64,000 nt of DNA from Rutpela maculata (GCA_936432065.2 OW386285.2:41037920-41101919); one strand, 5' to 3'; counted from the stretch's first letter, positions 1-11,827 are shown. Made by a program: numbers and translations. Notes: generated by a model not told the origin, from the letters alone.

Positions 1-542
1 CGAAAAGAACCTACAATCGACAAAAAAGTGATGCACAAAGCTTCTTGATATTTGACGAAGAATTAAAAAAAATTATTTCGTCCGCCATCTTTGAGCGTTC
101 TATTTGACTTGGAGCGTCCTGGTTTGGTGCATTCTATTTGACCATAGGTGAGTTTTGTTTTTGCCATCTTAGTGAAATTACTCCTTCTTATCGAGAAAAT
201 ATTTAATTTTGATTTTTTCGGACATTTTTGGTGTTTTATATTTTTTCCAAAATGGCGGATTGACATATACATACCGGATAGGTCTATAGTTTTTAAGAAT
301 TTTATTTCAAATAGTTAGTATTTTAAGAATTCTCATTCGATTGCTAGTACAAGGTATATTAGGCAAATAAGAAAATCCGCGAAAGTGCATCAAAAAGTGC
401 ATATAACTTTTGACGCAGGAATGTTTGGACGCCAATATTTTTTTCGTAATCAGGAGATCATAATACATAAGAATCAACAATAAAATTTTCAGTGGAATGT
501 TGTCGCTGAAAGAAATTGAATTAAATCAATTCTACTGTACTA
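1..542. repeat. Right arm of a palindromic repeat (copy cut by the window edge)
   Basis: Shares long stretches, with point differences, with 35545-36045: a CCGCCATCTTTGA block, a GACGCAGGAATGTTTGG-type block, a region ending GTGGAATGTTGTCG and the final AATCAATTC. At 35 kb this sequence is one arm of a palindrome, so the left arm here probably lies before position 1. No coding capacity is seen; the 69-codon ORF at 63-272 lies within the repeat and is not credible. Confidence 0.75.
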
Positions 543-1169
543 CACGTTCCAAAAAATAAATATTCATGAAATACATATTCTGGAATTTAATTTAGATTTT
601 AAGGAGTACACATGATGAGTACCAGTTTAACTTTAATTTTTAAACTAGAATAGTTCATCTACAATAATATATCAAATTCACAAAATGGATGTATGTGAAA
701 GTAAACTTTTTCTTTGGTTACAAAATATATTGTAGTTTATTGATATATTTGCATAGGTTTGTTTTTGAAATTATAATTACTATATAACTTAAATAATTAT
801 AGTAAAATAACGGTATATATTGAGTACATACCTGACTGTATTGGATCCATAGTTAATTAAGTCAAAAACTACAGATATAAATGAGTTTTTCTCCTTTTAA
901 GTTCTATCAAATTTAGCGCATCGAGCATACGCAAATACTACTTAACAATAACAGATTCATGGAGGTGGTAGTAGGCGAGGTGACCTTGAATGAAGTTAGA
1001 TAGTGGCGCAAATGATACACTGACATGTTCTCTTGCCATACGTCAACAACATATAGCCCTTAAGCTCGTTTCATTTTACGATTAAATGCCACGTTTTCTA
1101 ATTCCTGCCCCACTGTGCGACGCATCATATTTCTCATGGTTATATATATCGTGTTTAAAATGTACCTAC
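543..1169. other. Intron, no feature seen
   Basis: A+T-rich sequence between the palindromic repeat arm and exon 13. No further exon of the RhoGEF gene with acceptor, open frame and family wording was recognised. Confidence 0.5.
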
Positions 1170-1406
1170 CTATGGAACACTGGCTATTAAGAGTTGCAGA
1201 TCTATGGTAAGGCTTTGGGCTGTCACAAGTCGACTCAAAACTAAGGCTCATAGAATTTGTTTGTCCAGCAGGCATACCACTGGAACCCCCTGAGCTTGTG
1301 CTACTGGATGAAACGCTTGACATTGATATAACCGAATGGGGTCGTTTCACATTTCGGCAAGACTCGGTGACTGGACCTACAATGGAGTTGCGAAATCGTG
1401 GAACAG
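1170..1406 (-). CDS. Puratrophin-1-like RhoGEF, exon 13 (Ser-rich C-terminal region)
   Basis: The exon is 237 nt, phase 1 in and phase 1 out (acceptor CTCTATAG, donor GTAGGT at 1169). It begins AVPRFRNSIVGPVTESC and continues KRPHSVISMSSVSSSSTS, a Gly/Ser stretch and ESTCDSPKPYHRSATLNS. Ser-rich tails with RPHS-type sites follow the PH domain in insect puratrophin-like proteins and are likely regulated by phosphorylation (inference). The next exon lies left of the window or was not recognised in positions 1-1169. Confidence 0.8.
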
Positions 1407-1838
1407 CTATAGAGCAGAAAAACATTGTTATAGGAAATTTTTGGAAATGTTAAAAGTTAAGAATTAGGCAAGAGAGTACTAGCAATGCATTCCATATCGT
1501 ATCAACTTTATGCTTATATTGAATATATTTCTTTTAATCGCTTGAATTTTTAATGCAAATTTTAAATCCATATTAAAATTTACTGATATAAAACAATTAT
1601 CTAATGAAACTATCAAATCGCTGACTACATTTTTGCTCTTTTACATACAATTTTGGTCAGGAATTTGGATTTAATCTCTCAAAAACAGCTCATACCTGGT
1701 GTATGAAGACAAAAGGTTGTCCATTTATAACCTCTTACCTAAATAATTATTAGTCATGTTTTGTACTTTTATTGTATTTAATACATTTTAAATAAATCAA
1801 TGTCTGGACTTATTGGAAGTTATTTTAGAATTAATTAG
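1407..1838. other. Intron, no feature seen
   Basis: Simple A+T-rich intron between exon 13 and the first foldback element. Nothing recognisable on either strand. Confidence 0.5.
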
Positions 1839-3644
1839 TACAGTACCTAGAGGTAAAAAATATGCAAAACTTCGGAATAATCTCATATTGAACGGATTTC
1901 GTTCATTTTGGCAGTATAATAGTAAATGCTTCACAGAAAAGTTTCTATTTTGTGCGGGTGCTTGCTAATTTATAGGGGGTGGATGCCACCCCCTCTCGGT
2001 GGCACTTAAAAAAAATATATATTTATTGGAGCTGAAGTAGAATCAAATTTTAAGAAGAAAAGTTTCTATGCAATTTTTCACATAAATTGATAGTTTTTAA
2101 GTTACAACGAATTCAATATTGCGATTTTAGCTTTAAAAAAATAGAATTTCCAAACGGCTTTCGTCAAATATCTCGAAAAGTATTACTTTATCGAAAAAAT
2201 GTTACAGACCAATTACAGAAAGTACAAACTGGGAATTAATTATATTTTTTGTTTATTGATGTAGGATTAATAATTTCGGAGATATTTAAGATTACATTTG
2301 GCATCCAAGTGTTCATAAGATAATTATTTAGAGTTAGAGTTAAATATCTTACAAACTGTGACACCTACGTCAAGGATGCCAATATGTAGAATAATAGGTT
2401 ATTAATTAAGCTTTCAATTGTTTTTTATTTTGTTTCTGTAGTATAAAAAACAAAGAAGTTATGACCGAAGTAATGTGCGTCTACACATTTTTTTAATAAC
2501 AACGTCGCAATGTTGTTACTGTAATTGGCCAGTAATTAAAAAAAAGGAATTTCAAACACTGTTTCTCATTAATATATAGCATGACGTAGATGCTCAAATT
2601 TTTTCGTTTGTATACAGCACTTGCTTTAGAAAAAAATACAGTTTAAACTATAAAGGTATTTTCGATAAAACGTTTTTTTTTTCATTTTCCAAATATCTCA
2701 ATAAATATTAGTTTTATTGAAAAATGGGTAGAGATCATTAATAAAGCTCATAACCTGATAACGAATTTCGCTTGTTTATTTATTTTAATAGTTTCCGAGA
2801 TATGAAAGTTTACAAATGGCGTCCGAACGTTTATAAGACGAAAAATGCAGTTTAAATGTTAAATATCTCAGATATTGTAACACCTACGTCACGCATGCTA
2901 AGAAATGAAATTAAAGACAATTAATTGCGCTTTCAAATTATTTTTAACTCGTTCCTGTAGCGTAATAATTAAAGAAGTTATGACGGAAAAATATGCGTAT
3001 TTATAATTTTTTATATAAAAAGTCGCCATTTTGTTACACTAATTAGCCAGTAATTTAAAAAAAAATACAGTTTTTCGTTAAGAAGTAGCATTACCTAGAT
3101 GCTCAAATTTTTTTGCTTATTTAAAGCACTTGCATTAGAAAAAAATGCATTTTAAACTTTAAAAGTAATTTCGAAACACTTGGATATCAAATATAAACTT
3201 AAATATCTCCGAAATTATTTATCCTACATCAATAAACAAAAAATATAATTAATTCCCAGTTTGTACTTTCTGTAATTGGTCTGTAACATTTTTTCGATAA
3301 AGTAATACTTTTCGAGATACTTGACGAAAGCCGTTTGGAAATACCTGTTTTTTTATGCTAAAATCGCAATTTTGAAGTCATTATAACTTAAAAACTATCA
3401 ATTTATGTGAAAAATTGCATAGAACCTTTTCTTCTTAAAATTTGATTCTATTTCAGCTCCAATAAATACATATATTTTTTAAGTGCCACCCCCTGAGAGG
3501 GGGTGGCATCCACCCCCTATAAATTAGCAAGCCCCCGCACAATATAGAAACTTTTCTGTGAAGCATTTACTATTATACTGCCAAAAATGAACGAAATTCG
3601 TTCAAAATGACATTATTCCGAAGTTAAAACCTCTAGTTACAGTA
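1839..3644. mobile_element. Foldback-type element, copy 1
   Basis: The two ends are long inverted repeats of about 470 bp. The left end begins TACAGTACCTAGAGG and contains GGGGGTGGATGCCACCCCC; the right end is its reverse complement ending CCTCTAGTTACAGTA. Inside is a tandem duplication of about 520 bp, in which AAAGAAGTTATGAC recurs at 2452 and 2971. There is no transposase ORF. Related copies lie at 4781-6314 and 10441-11827, so it is a non-autonomous family. Confidence 0.85.
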
Positions 3645-4740
3645 CTACAATAGTTTTTTCCCTTATTCATGCGGGTTTTTGATTTAGCTCTTTTCTTCGC
3701 ATTAGCATACTTTTTGGCACATGACCATTAGCTATCAACTAACCACTAACCTGAAAATCATTTGGTCCACCTAACCTACGACGACACAGAAAAAATAACT
3801 ATTGAAGATAAGCAAAGGAGATAACTCAGGGACACACAGTTCTCATCCTATGGTCTGCCAGGACATTTATTTCTTAATAATAAATTTAGAGAACCACACA
3901 GAAAAACAAACATACACTCATTAATAATTCATATTAAAATTTTCGTTTCTTCAAAAAAGCAGATACACAATTAAAAATTTGGGTTCGGAGATTAAAAAGA
4001 AATTGAATATTACAATTAATAAGACTGTTATATAATTTGTTACTTGCTGCTCTGTACTCGAAACACTGGAAAAAATATTGATTTAGGTCATCTTGAATAT
4101 TGCAAGTATCACAATTCTCTGAGGGCAGACCATTTATTTTATGCAGATGTGCTGGAAAACAGGCATGTCCTAATTTGACACGTATTACTGTTGTTATATA
4201 TTTATTTGGGGTTACATGATTTTTATGCCAAAACTTAGATCGTAGGTCTGGATGAACAAGTATAGATCTTGTAGGATTGGAATGGCAGAGCTTCCACCAC
4301 AACTCTAACCTTCTATGTCTAAATTTGGATTTTAAAATGTTGAAAAAATCAGGCATTCAAATTTTTGAATACAATAGAAAGCCCGAGCTGATGCTTTGCT
4401 TGGCTAAAAAGTCAACAAATTATTTTTTTTTTATATTAATATGTGCTTTTGCACATACAAAATGTTTCCCAATACGATGTGTAGTAATTTCTTTATTTTT
4501 AAAACATAGACAGTTTGTTCTGATGTTAAAGACGATGCTGATTTTTAACGAGGTTGAAATCGATAGAGATTCTGATAAAATTATGTAGGTATCTGCATTA
4601 GATGAGCAAATCAATTCGAAAGCCTCGTACTGCTTCTACTGTGAACATGAAACATTGTGACAGCAATTTGATTTTTATAAAGTTGTTGGGTGCATAGCAT
4701 GCGCAACCGGAAACTAAGAGAATGCCAAAAAAGGATTATT
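3645..4740 (-). pseudogene. 3' remnant of a non-LTR retrotransposon (RNase H and C-terminal part)
   Basis: Reading the minus strand, 4680-4390 holds RNase H pieces: ICSSNADTYIILSESLSIST, then a degenerate 'AHIN' site and VDFLAKQSISSG, split by stops and a frameshift. An open stretch at 4356-3934 follows (140 codons). It contains VIRVKLGHACFPAHLHKI and a CDTCNIQDDLNQYFFQC knuckle, the usual end of Jockey/R1-group ORF2 proteins. A non-coding tail runs to about 3650. The reverse transcriptase is absent, so the copy is 5'-truncated and dead. It sits exactly between two foldback elements. Confidence 0.75.
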
Positions 4741-4780
4741 CCTCTTTTCCAGAATTGTATTTAAGATGTTACTAATATCT

Positions 4781-6314
4781 AGTACTTTACCAAGAGGTAA
4801 AAATTATGTAAAATTTCGGAATAATGTCATATGCTATGATAATTTTTCTTTATGGGTTATTATTGTATTAAAATGTTCTATATGATCCTGACACTTGCGT
4901 TTACCCCCAAGGGGTGAAAGCCACCCGTAAATTTAGATATTTAATATTTACAAAAGTATTACTAATTTATTTTTGGAACGAGGGATATTTATGCCTTTGG
5001 GACGACTGATTACGAATCTGAAGTCGAAATTAAAAAAATCAAAATGGCAGCTCCGATATGGTGGATGAAATTATTTTCCAAAGCAAGTATTTTAAATGGA
5101 CAAAAAAATTGAGCATCTAGGGGATGCTAGATATTAACAATAAATCGCATCTTTGAAAACAAAATTTAATTACTGGACAATTACAATAACAAAATGGACA
5201 CATTTTTGTTAAAAAAAAATGTAAAAACGCACATTGTATCGGCCATAACTTCTTTATTTTTATGTTACAGAAACAAACAAAAAATAATTTAATAGACTGG
5301 TAAACTATCTTTAATTTTGTTGCTTAGAACTTTTGAGGGATGTATCACAGTTTCTAAGATATGCAACATTTAAACTAAATACTTTATCCTATAAACGTTC
5401 GAATGCCATTTTTAATATAAACATCTCCAAAACTATCAATCTTACATAAATAAAACAAAACAAATTCATTCCCAGTTTATAAGCTTTATTTTTGATGTCT
5501 ACCATTTCTTCACTATAATAATTATTGAAATATTTGCAAAGAACTAAAAATTTTGCGTTTCCTCGAAAATGCCTATATAATTTAAGGTGCAATTTTTTTC
5601 TGAAGCAAATGTTGTAGACGAACGAAAAAATTTAAGCATCTAGGTCACAATATGTTAATGAAAAATAGTATACGAGAATATATTTTTTTAATTACTGAAT
5701 ACTTACATTAACAAAATATCGACTGTTTTATTAGAAAAATGTGAAGAAGCAGATTGTTTTCGTCATAAGTTCTTTTTCTATGCTATAGAGTTAATCAAAA
5801 AGTCATTTGAAAGCCTAATTAATAATAGTCTTTCAATTTGAAAGCATTGCATTTTCGACGTAAGTACCAAAGTCTCTGAGATATTTAATATTTAAACTAA
5901 ATACTTCGTCTTATATACGTTCGGATGCCATCTTTATACTTTCGTATCTCCGAAACCATTAATTCTACAGATATTAGAAAAGAAAAGAAATTCGTCCTCA
6001 ATTTAATAGCTCTCTTATTTGTCTCTAACATGTAACATGAATTCGCTCAATGTGATATTTTTCGAGTTATTTGACAAAAATCGTCGTAAATACCTCCTTT
6101 TTCAAGCTAAAATCCCAATGTTCTCAAAATGTATTAATTATCTTTCAGCTCCAGTGATTTTGTTTTTTTTTTAGGTGCCACCTCCTTATAAATTAGCAAG
6201 CCTTCCTTATGATATATGATATAGAAACTTTTAGATGATGCATTTATTATTATAAAAAATGAAAGGAATCTAATTTATATGACATTATTCCGAAGTTAAA
6301 ACCTCCAGTTACTG
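4781..6314. mobile_element. Foldback-type element, copy 2
   Basis: Same family as 1839-3644. The left end has AGTACTTTACCAAGAGGTAA and the right end ACCTCCAGTTACTG. The internal block around GTCATAACTTCTT recurs with a period of about 515 bp (5247 and 5762). The ends are more diverged than in copy 1 and the arms are partly eroded, which suggests an older insertion. No protein is encoded. Confidence 0.7.
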
Positions 6315-6985
6315 AATTAATTTGTGTTATCACTGTATCGATGTGTAGTTAAGAACATAATCGAAAAGAAACTGGAATATTCAAAATATGAAAATTAATT
6401 ATTGGGGAGTTGTCCAATAGAGGCAGAAGAGGTTCCTTGAAAAAATACACATAGAGGAGTTGAATTTCCATTTATCCAGAATTTATGAATTAAGGATATA
6501 AATATTAAGTAAAATAAATTGATTGTTAAATATATTTTTTGAATAAACTTTTCAGTAAGGCACTGTTGTCATATTGAGAATAGAGACCAAAGTTACAGCA
6601 TATAAGGCATCTAAAAAATAACCAATGCAAAATGAAATGACTAGCAGTCTTTAGGAAGTCATAAAAGTAAAACTCACACAGAAATAATTTTTTATACGTA
6701 TACCAAATTTGACAAAATCTCATTAGTTTAAAACTGTAAAATTCTTCTGGTCTCAAAATCGTGGATTGGGGGTACTTTGCCGTAAGATCTGGCCACTGCG
6801 GAACTTGGCGCGGTTCCCGCGTTACGATATCCGTAGTTTCTTTTAAATTGTATACTGAGAAACACCTTCTGAAATGCCCTATACATAGTTAAATATAATA
6901 TATATAAAAGACGATTTAATTGGTAATTGGTTTCAAAATCATGTATCTACATAATGAATCAAGTTTGTTCGTAATGTTATTAGTT
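6315..6985. other. Intron, no feature seen
   Basis: A+T-rich sequence between foldback copy 2 and exon 12. The AATAAA at 6990-6995 on the minus strand is mentioned under the alternative exon end. Confidence 0.5.
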
Positions 6986-6990
6986 GCTAT

Positions 6991-7262
6991 TTATTGAACA
7001 ATCATTCCTAAAATAATTTGAAAAATAAACCTAAATATTCTAATAGGATTATCTTCAAAGTCAGTGATTATAATAAATTGTTTGCTATTTTCATTTCTGG
7101 AAGTTGATACATTATGGAGTGATGCAGCATTAAATACCAAAGCATTAGTTATTTTATGTACCTGCCCACAGCTATAACATGCATTGTTAGTAACACAAAT
7201 ACTCGAGTCATCATCAGAAGTGTCATAAACACTCTCATCATCATCACTACTGTGATTATTAC
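6991..7262 (-). CDS. Possible alternative C-terminal extension of exon 12
   Basis: If the donor at 7262 is not used, the frame stays open for about 90 more codons: a very acidic Ser/Asp stretch (HSSDDDESVYDTSDDDSS), a Cys pair (ACYSCGQVHK) and an Ile/Phe-rich end with a stop TAA at 6991. The stop overlaps AATAAA, a polyadenylation signal (6990-6995, minus strand). This would make a shorter protein without the Ser-rich exon at 1170-1406. The acidic part looks coding; the hydrophobic end could be read-through into intron. Confidence 0.4.
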
Positions 7263-7310
7263 CACATGCACTTACACTAGGTACAATTCTAATAAATAGA
7301 GATCTGCAAC
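7263..7310 (-). CDS. Puratrophin-1-like RhoGEF, exon 12 (short form, ends phase 1)
   Basis: The acceptor is CTCTTCAG at 7311-7312. The exon reads SCRSLFIRIVPSVSAC in frame. A GTAATA donor at 7262 leaves phase 1, which is the phase the next visible exon (1170-1406) needs. A stronger-looking GTAAGT sits earlier (after VPS) but gives phase 0. The frame can instead run on to a stop at 6991, giving an alternative end that is listed separately. The exact 3' edge is therefore uncertain, and further small exons in the 5.9 kb intron are possible. Confidence 0.55.
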
Positions 7311-7386
7311 CTGAAGAGCAAAGGAATGTCATGCAGAAGTAAATAAAAACAGAAAAAATTGTAGAAAGCTTTAGTGAATTACTTAC

Positions 7387-7503
7387 TCCGACTTAGTTGG
7401 GCGAAACTAATCGATCTGTCGCTGATTTGGTTGCCACTAGGCCGAATGTCCAAACATGGTTTATTTCCAATACCCATCGAAGACATCTCAGCCATCCTCA
7501 CAG
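7387..7503 (-). CDS. Puratrophin-1-like RhoGEF, exon 11 (post-PH segment)
   Basis: The exon is 117 nt, phase 1 in and phase 1 out, with acceptor TTTTACAG and donor GTAAGT. It encodes AVRMAEMSSMGIGNKPCLD followed by IRPSGNQISDRSISFAQLSR. The MSSMGIGNKPCLDI segment follows the PH domain in this RhoGEF group as remembered. It was not flagged by simple ORF finding because the frame is open only between splice sites. Confidence 0.88.
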
Positions 7504-7976
7504 CTGTAAAATTAACAGATAAACATCTCATGTAACAAATATCAGTTTAGTGCAATTATTAATATATTTATTTTTTGTTTTTGTTCTATACAAAGTGGGG
7601 AACAGAACCTATTAATAACTGTAATAGCTATAATGACCTGAATAGAAAGATGTTAATATATTAATTGCATTGCAGATTTAAGTGACCTTGATGTTCTTTC
7701 AAGATTTACTTTTGTCGCTGTGATAATTAATTTTTTATATATACCGACCTATATTCTATAAAGATTTATAAAATAAGCATTTTTTTATCTTTATATCCCC
7801 AGATATGATATTACTATACTGAAAAATATTATAGAAAAGTCGATTTTAAAATTTAATGAGGTTAACTTTCCGGCTGGTCAAACAGAGTGGGTTTCTAAGA
7901 CCACAACACGGGGAAAAAAGCTTTAACAAGCAATATTAAATAAAATTATTAATTATTCCAGCAACGAAATAATTAT
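7504..7976. other. Intron, no feature seen
   Basis: Left part of the intron between exons 10 and 11. No open frame or repeat recognised. Confidence 0.5.
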
Positions 7977-7978
7977 CA

Positions 7979-8162
7979 TAGGGTGACCGAAATTTCGCTG
8001 GAAAGTCCAGCATTTTGGAGTACTGTCCAGCATTTACAATTGTAAATGCTGGACAGTACTCCAAAATGCTGGACTTTCAGCGAAATTCCGGACTTGTAAA
8101 TGCTGAACAGTACTCCAAAATGCTGGATTTTCCAGCGAAATTCCGGACGTATGGTCACCCTA
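7979..8162. mobile_element. Palindromic MITE with TAGGGTGACC ends
   Basis: The ends are inverted copies: TAGGGTGACCGAAATTTCGC at the left and GCGAAATTCCGGACGTATGG plus TCACCCTA at the right. In the middle, 8001-8078 is a perfect palindrome with 39-bp arms and no spacer, centred between 8039 and 8040. A third copy of the arm motif (AGTACTCCAAAATGCTGGA) follows. No coding capacity; a short non-autonomous DNA element. Confidence 0.85.
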
Positions 8163-9514
8163 AATTACCATCATGTCTTTAAAAAACTGGTGAAATGACC
8201 GGACAAACAAAAAACCTATAGATTTTCCTTTAGGGACGTTTTGAAAAGAAACTGATCAAAGGTAATAATTTGAACATTTATACGTACGAAACGTTTTTAA
8301 TAACGTGAACTCATTATATCCTATATATATCGTATTTTTTATAATAAATATTGATTAAAAGATCTCCATTCACAGACTGACAATGTGCTAATCGGCATTG
8401 AACTCTTTTAATCAGTTATACAAGACTACGTAAAGTATTTCTTTCACCTAGGCTCTTACTGGACATATAAAATACCCACATTCTCTGGCCTATCTCTGCA
8501 CTAATTAATTGCTTTTGAGATGTTTCCATAAAAATACTTTTGGAGACATTAGATCATGCGACTCAGCAGACTATTCTATGAAGTTCCATCTACCGATCAT
8601 CAATCGGGACACACCTAAATTAAAAATTCTTTCTCTTCAATACCATCATACCTTGCTGAAACAAGCGCTCATGTTGAACCAAAGTATTGCCATTAAACAT
8701 GAAACCACCCTTGAAGGCGTTATGTTTTAAACATTTTCATGATATTATGGAAAATGGTGTACCAAGTAGGAACCATGTTGGATTATAATTCATGAAACAA
8801 AGCGCAAACTTATTGTGTTCTTTTTCTATCGTCATGTCCTACCATAATCAAAGTTTTGATCTTTTCTTCTTCATTTAATTCTAGTATTTTGTATACCTAT
8901 TAGCTATTTTAATGAGCATGTTTATTTTCGAATTATAAATTATTATGTGGCTCAACATTGTCTTAAATAACGAATTTCTTACTAAATGGTCAGCTTGACC
9001 ACCTGATCTAAGATCTCTTGATTTTGTATACGTATAAAAGTAAGTGCCTACATTAATATAATAGCTACATATTTACCACTGCGGTCTTATTTGATAAAAG
9101 TGACTTTTTCTGAAAGAGGAAAAATTAAAAATATTTTTCTATAAGTCCATTATTATTTGGTTATTAAAAAATTGTCAAACATTATCAGATATTATCAGAA
9201 TTTGTGGGACTAATATTTCGAAAGTAGTTATAAGTAATAGAGGGTTCGGAAACTTATTTCAAAGTCTCTAGAATTAAAAAAAATGAGGAAGAGATGAGTT
9301 TGTCCGTCTTTAATATTTAGATTAGTGTAAATAGTATTTTTGTATTTCTATTTTTATCACATACCGAAAATATTAGAAAATGGTTGAAGAACTTTGCAGG
9401 TATTTTTATGTTTAGTATAGAACCTCTATCTGAGCAAACATTTTTTAAAACATTTCACCCTTTGCATATTATTTGCTGTTCAATTAGTGGGAGCCCGACT
9501 CGATATGTCCTTAC
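8163..9514. other. Intron, no feature seen
   Basis: Right part of the intron between exons 10 and 11. The 73-codon plus-strand ORF at 8509 has no recognisable content. No repeat or RNA gene found by eye. Confidence 0.5.
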
Positions 9515-9728
9515 CTCTATTTTTGATAGCTTGTCGCCAAAGTAGCTGAGACAATTCTTCAGTCCATATTTTCTTAACGTCTTCAGTCATCGATTGCAAT
9601 GTAAAAGTATCATTTGGCTTGCGTTTCCTGAACCATATCTCGAATTTGGTAGGACTCTCGCCGATTTTCGCTGTTAGACCAATGTCAGTCATTTTTATAC
9701 TATTTTTGTATATGTATAAGTCTAGATT
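9515..9728 (-). CDS. Puratrophin-1-like RhoGEF, exon 10 (PH domain, second half)
   Basis: The exon is 214 nt, phase 0 in and phase 1 out (acceptor TTGTTGCAG, donor GTAAGG). It begins NLDLYIYKNSIKMTDIGLT and continues KFEIWFRKRK and TFTLQS. It then has the C-terminal PH helix KKIWTEELSQLLWRQ, with the near-invariant Trp. It completes the PH domain at about residue 805. Confidence 0.92.
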
Positions 9729-9927
9729 CTGCAACAAATTAATTGACGCTTTACACGAAGTCTTTGTACATATTAAAGTTACCGAAAAAATAAAGTTTTT
9801 GTAGATGTTTCAATTTCAAATTAAAACGCGTTTCTAATTAACAATATCATATAAACATCAGACAAGGACTCAAGTCATATTTAATCGTGAACTTCATCTC
9901 TTCAGTAACTGAAGTTCAGTAACCTAC

Positions 9928-10074
9928 CTTGCGGTCAGGGAACCTTCTAGCTTTACTAAATAGTATCAATTCCTCGAACAAAAACACCTGTCGAAGTGAC
10001 TTCTTTCCACTACGTCCTTCCCATACCAAAAACTCGTTTTGTCGTAAAAGCCTCCCCTGTTCCTTTAAATTTAC
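9928..10074 (-). CDS. Puratrophin-1-like RhoGEF, exon 9 (PH domain, first half)
   Basis: This 147-nt exon has no internal ATG and is easy to miss. The acceptor is TTATTAG at 10075-10076. The exon opens VNLKEQGRLLRQNEFLVWEG, the typical DH-PH linker and first PH strands, then RQVFLFEELILFSKARR and ends PDRK before donor GTAGG. A second AG 12 bases downstream would drop VNLK. The upstream site is preferred because CD-VNLKEQG is the family's usual junction. PH domains in DH-PH proteins bind phosphoinositides and tune GEF activity. Confidence 0.9.
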
Positions 10075-10131
10075 CTAATAACAATAAATATTTTAGAAAG
10101 GCCAATAAAACAAGTAGTTGTTCTGGCTTAC

Positions 10132-10377
10132 GTCGCATTCTCGAATTGAATCCATGGCAAGCAAGTCGTTTCCATGCCGCAACTGAAACCTTACCATTTC
10201 TTCAGCTTGTTTAAGGTCTTCAATTTCTTGTACACCTCTATCTGAAGAACTGAAAGATGACATGGGGCACGCCTTCATCATTTGCTGTAGCAGGAGGGCG
10301 TACTTGCCCATCCTTTGAACTGGCTTTAATAAGTAACTGGCCAGGTCCATTTTATCCTCTAATTCTAATTGTTTACT
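10132..10377 (-). CDS. Puratrophin-1-like RhoGEF, exon 8 (DH domain, second half)
   Basis: The exon is 246 nt, phase 0 at both ends, with acceptor TTTTTCAG and donor GAC|GTAAGC. It contains DH conserved region 3 (LLKPVQRMGKYALLL), the long helix that contacts switch II of the GTPase. It ends in HGNDLLAMDSIRECD, which links to the PH domain. Together with the previous exon the DH domain spans about residues 497-691. The intron to the next exon is only 57 bp. Confidence 0.93.
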
Positions 10378-10440
10378 CTGAAAAAATTGATGAACAATTA
10401 TTATCTATAAATGTAATTTTGGTAGTATAACTAGTACTAG

Positions 10441-11827
10441 TACAGCACCTAGAGATGAATAAGCTGCAAAACTTAGAAAGATTGTCATATGTAGTTTATA
10501 TGGATGATGATTCTCAGTTTCTATATGGTCCCGACCTTTGTTTTACTCCTAAGAAGTGGAAAACACCCACTAAATCGAAAACTTTAATATTTGATATACT
10601 TATCCTATATATTTTTACTAATATTTACGGGATCATTTACTGCGAATTTGCCGCCAAAATTAAAAAATTCAAAATGGCGGCTCCAATATGGCGGTTGAAA
10701 TTTTGTCTAAAGAAGGTGTGTTCAAAGGGCAAAAAATTTGAGCAAGTAGATAACGCGATATATTAACGAAAAACATATTTGAGAATAGTTTCTTGTAATT
10801 ACGGGCTAATTACAGTAACAAAATGGCGATTTTTTTACTATTAACACAAAAACAGAAAATCTTACTCTTGTTCTTTACTAATTATTGACGTAAGTATAAT
10901 AGTTTCTGGTATATTTAACATATGAACAAAATATTTTGTCTCATAAACGGTCTGGCACCACTTTTAAACTTCCATATCTCGGAAACTATTAATCCTACAG
11001 ATATTAAAATAAAGAAGAGTTATCCCCGTTTATAAGCTTTCCTTTAGGTCTCCACTATTTTTTCGCTAAAACTAATATATATTGAGGTATTTGCAAAGAA
11101 GCAAAAATTTTACGTTTTTGCAAAAACGTCTTTATAGTTTAAAGTGCGGTATTTTTTAAAGCAAGTGCTTTCAAATGTCTAGGTAATTAACGAAAAACTG
11201 TATTTGAGATTTATTCTTTAATTACTGTGTAATTGCAGCAACAAAATAGCGATTTTTATAAAAAAAAAATAAAAAGACACATTATTTCGGTCATAACTTC
11301 TTCGTTTTTTACGCTACAGAAACAAATAAGAAGATATATGAAAGCTTAATAAAGCATTTTTCATTTTGGTTGTTGGCATTTTTGTCGAAGTACCATATTT
11401 CTGAAATATTTAACATATTTAACATATTTAACGTTTAAACTTAATACTTCTATATCAGAGACTTCTATATCTTCTAAATTATTAACCCTACAGAATTTAA
11501 GAAAAAATAAAATTTGTTCTCTGTTTATATGGTTTCTTTTTGGTCTCTGATATTTTTTTCGCTAAACGTGACTCTTTTCGAGTTATTAGATGAAAACCTT
11601 TTTAAGATACTTATTTCTTTCAGGATCAAATCCCGATTTTCAAATCGTTATAACTTAAAAACAATTATGAATCAATTTACTTATGTGGAAAAGTGTTTAG
11701 AACCTTTCTTCTTTTCTCAAAATTTGATTCCGTTCTGTTATGTTTTGGTTATTCTTTTCCGTTCCACCCATACGAAAGGCAAACCATATGACAATCTTTC
11801 CAAAATAATATCTCTAGTTACTGTACT
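10441..11827. mobile_element. Foldback-type element, copy 3
   Basis: Third copy of the family at 1839 and 4781. The left end is TACAGCACCTAGAG and the right end is ATCTCTAGTTACTGTA. The same internal words are present (AATGGCGGCTCCAATATGGC, GTCATAACTTCTTCG, CTACAGAAACAAATAAG). It sits in the intron between DH exons 7 and 8. The ORF at 11514-11861 lies in the repeat and looks non-coding. Confidence 0.75.
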
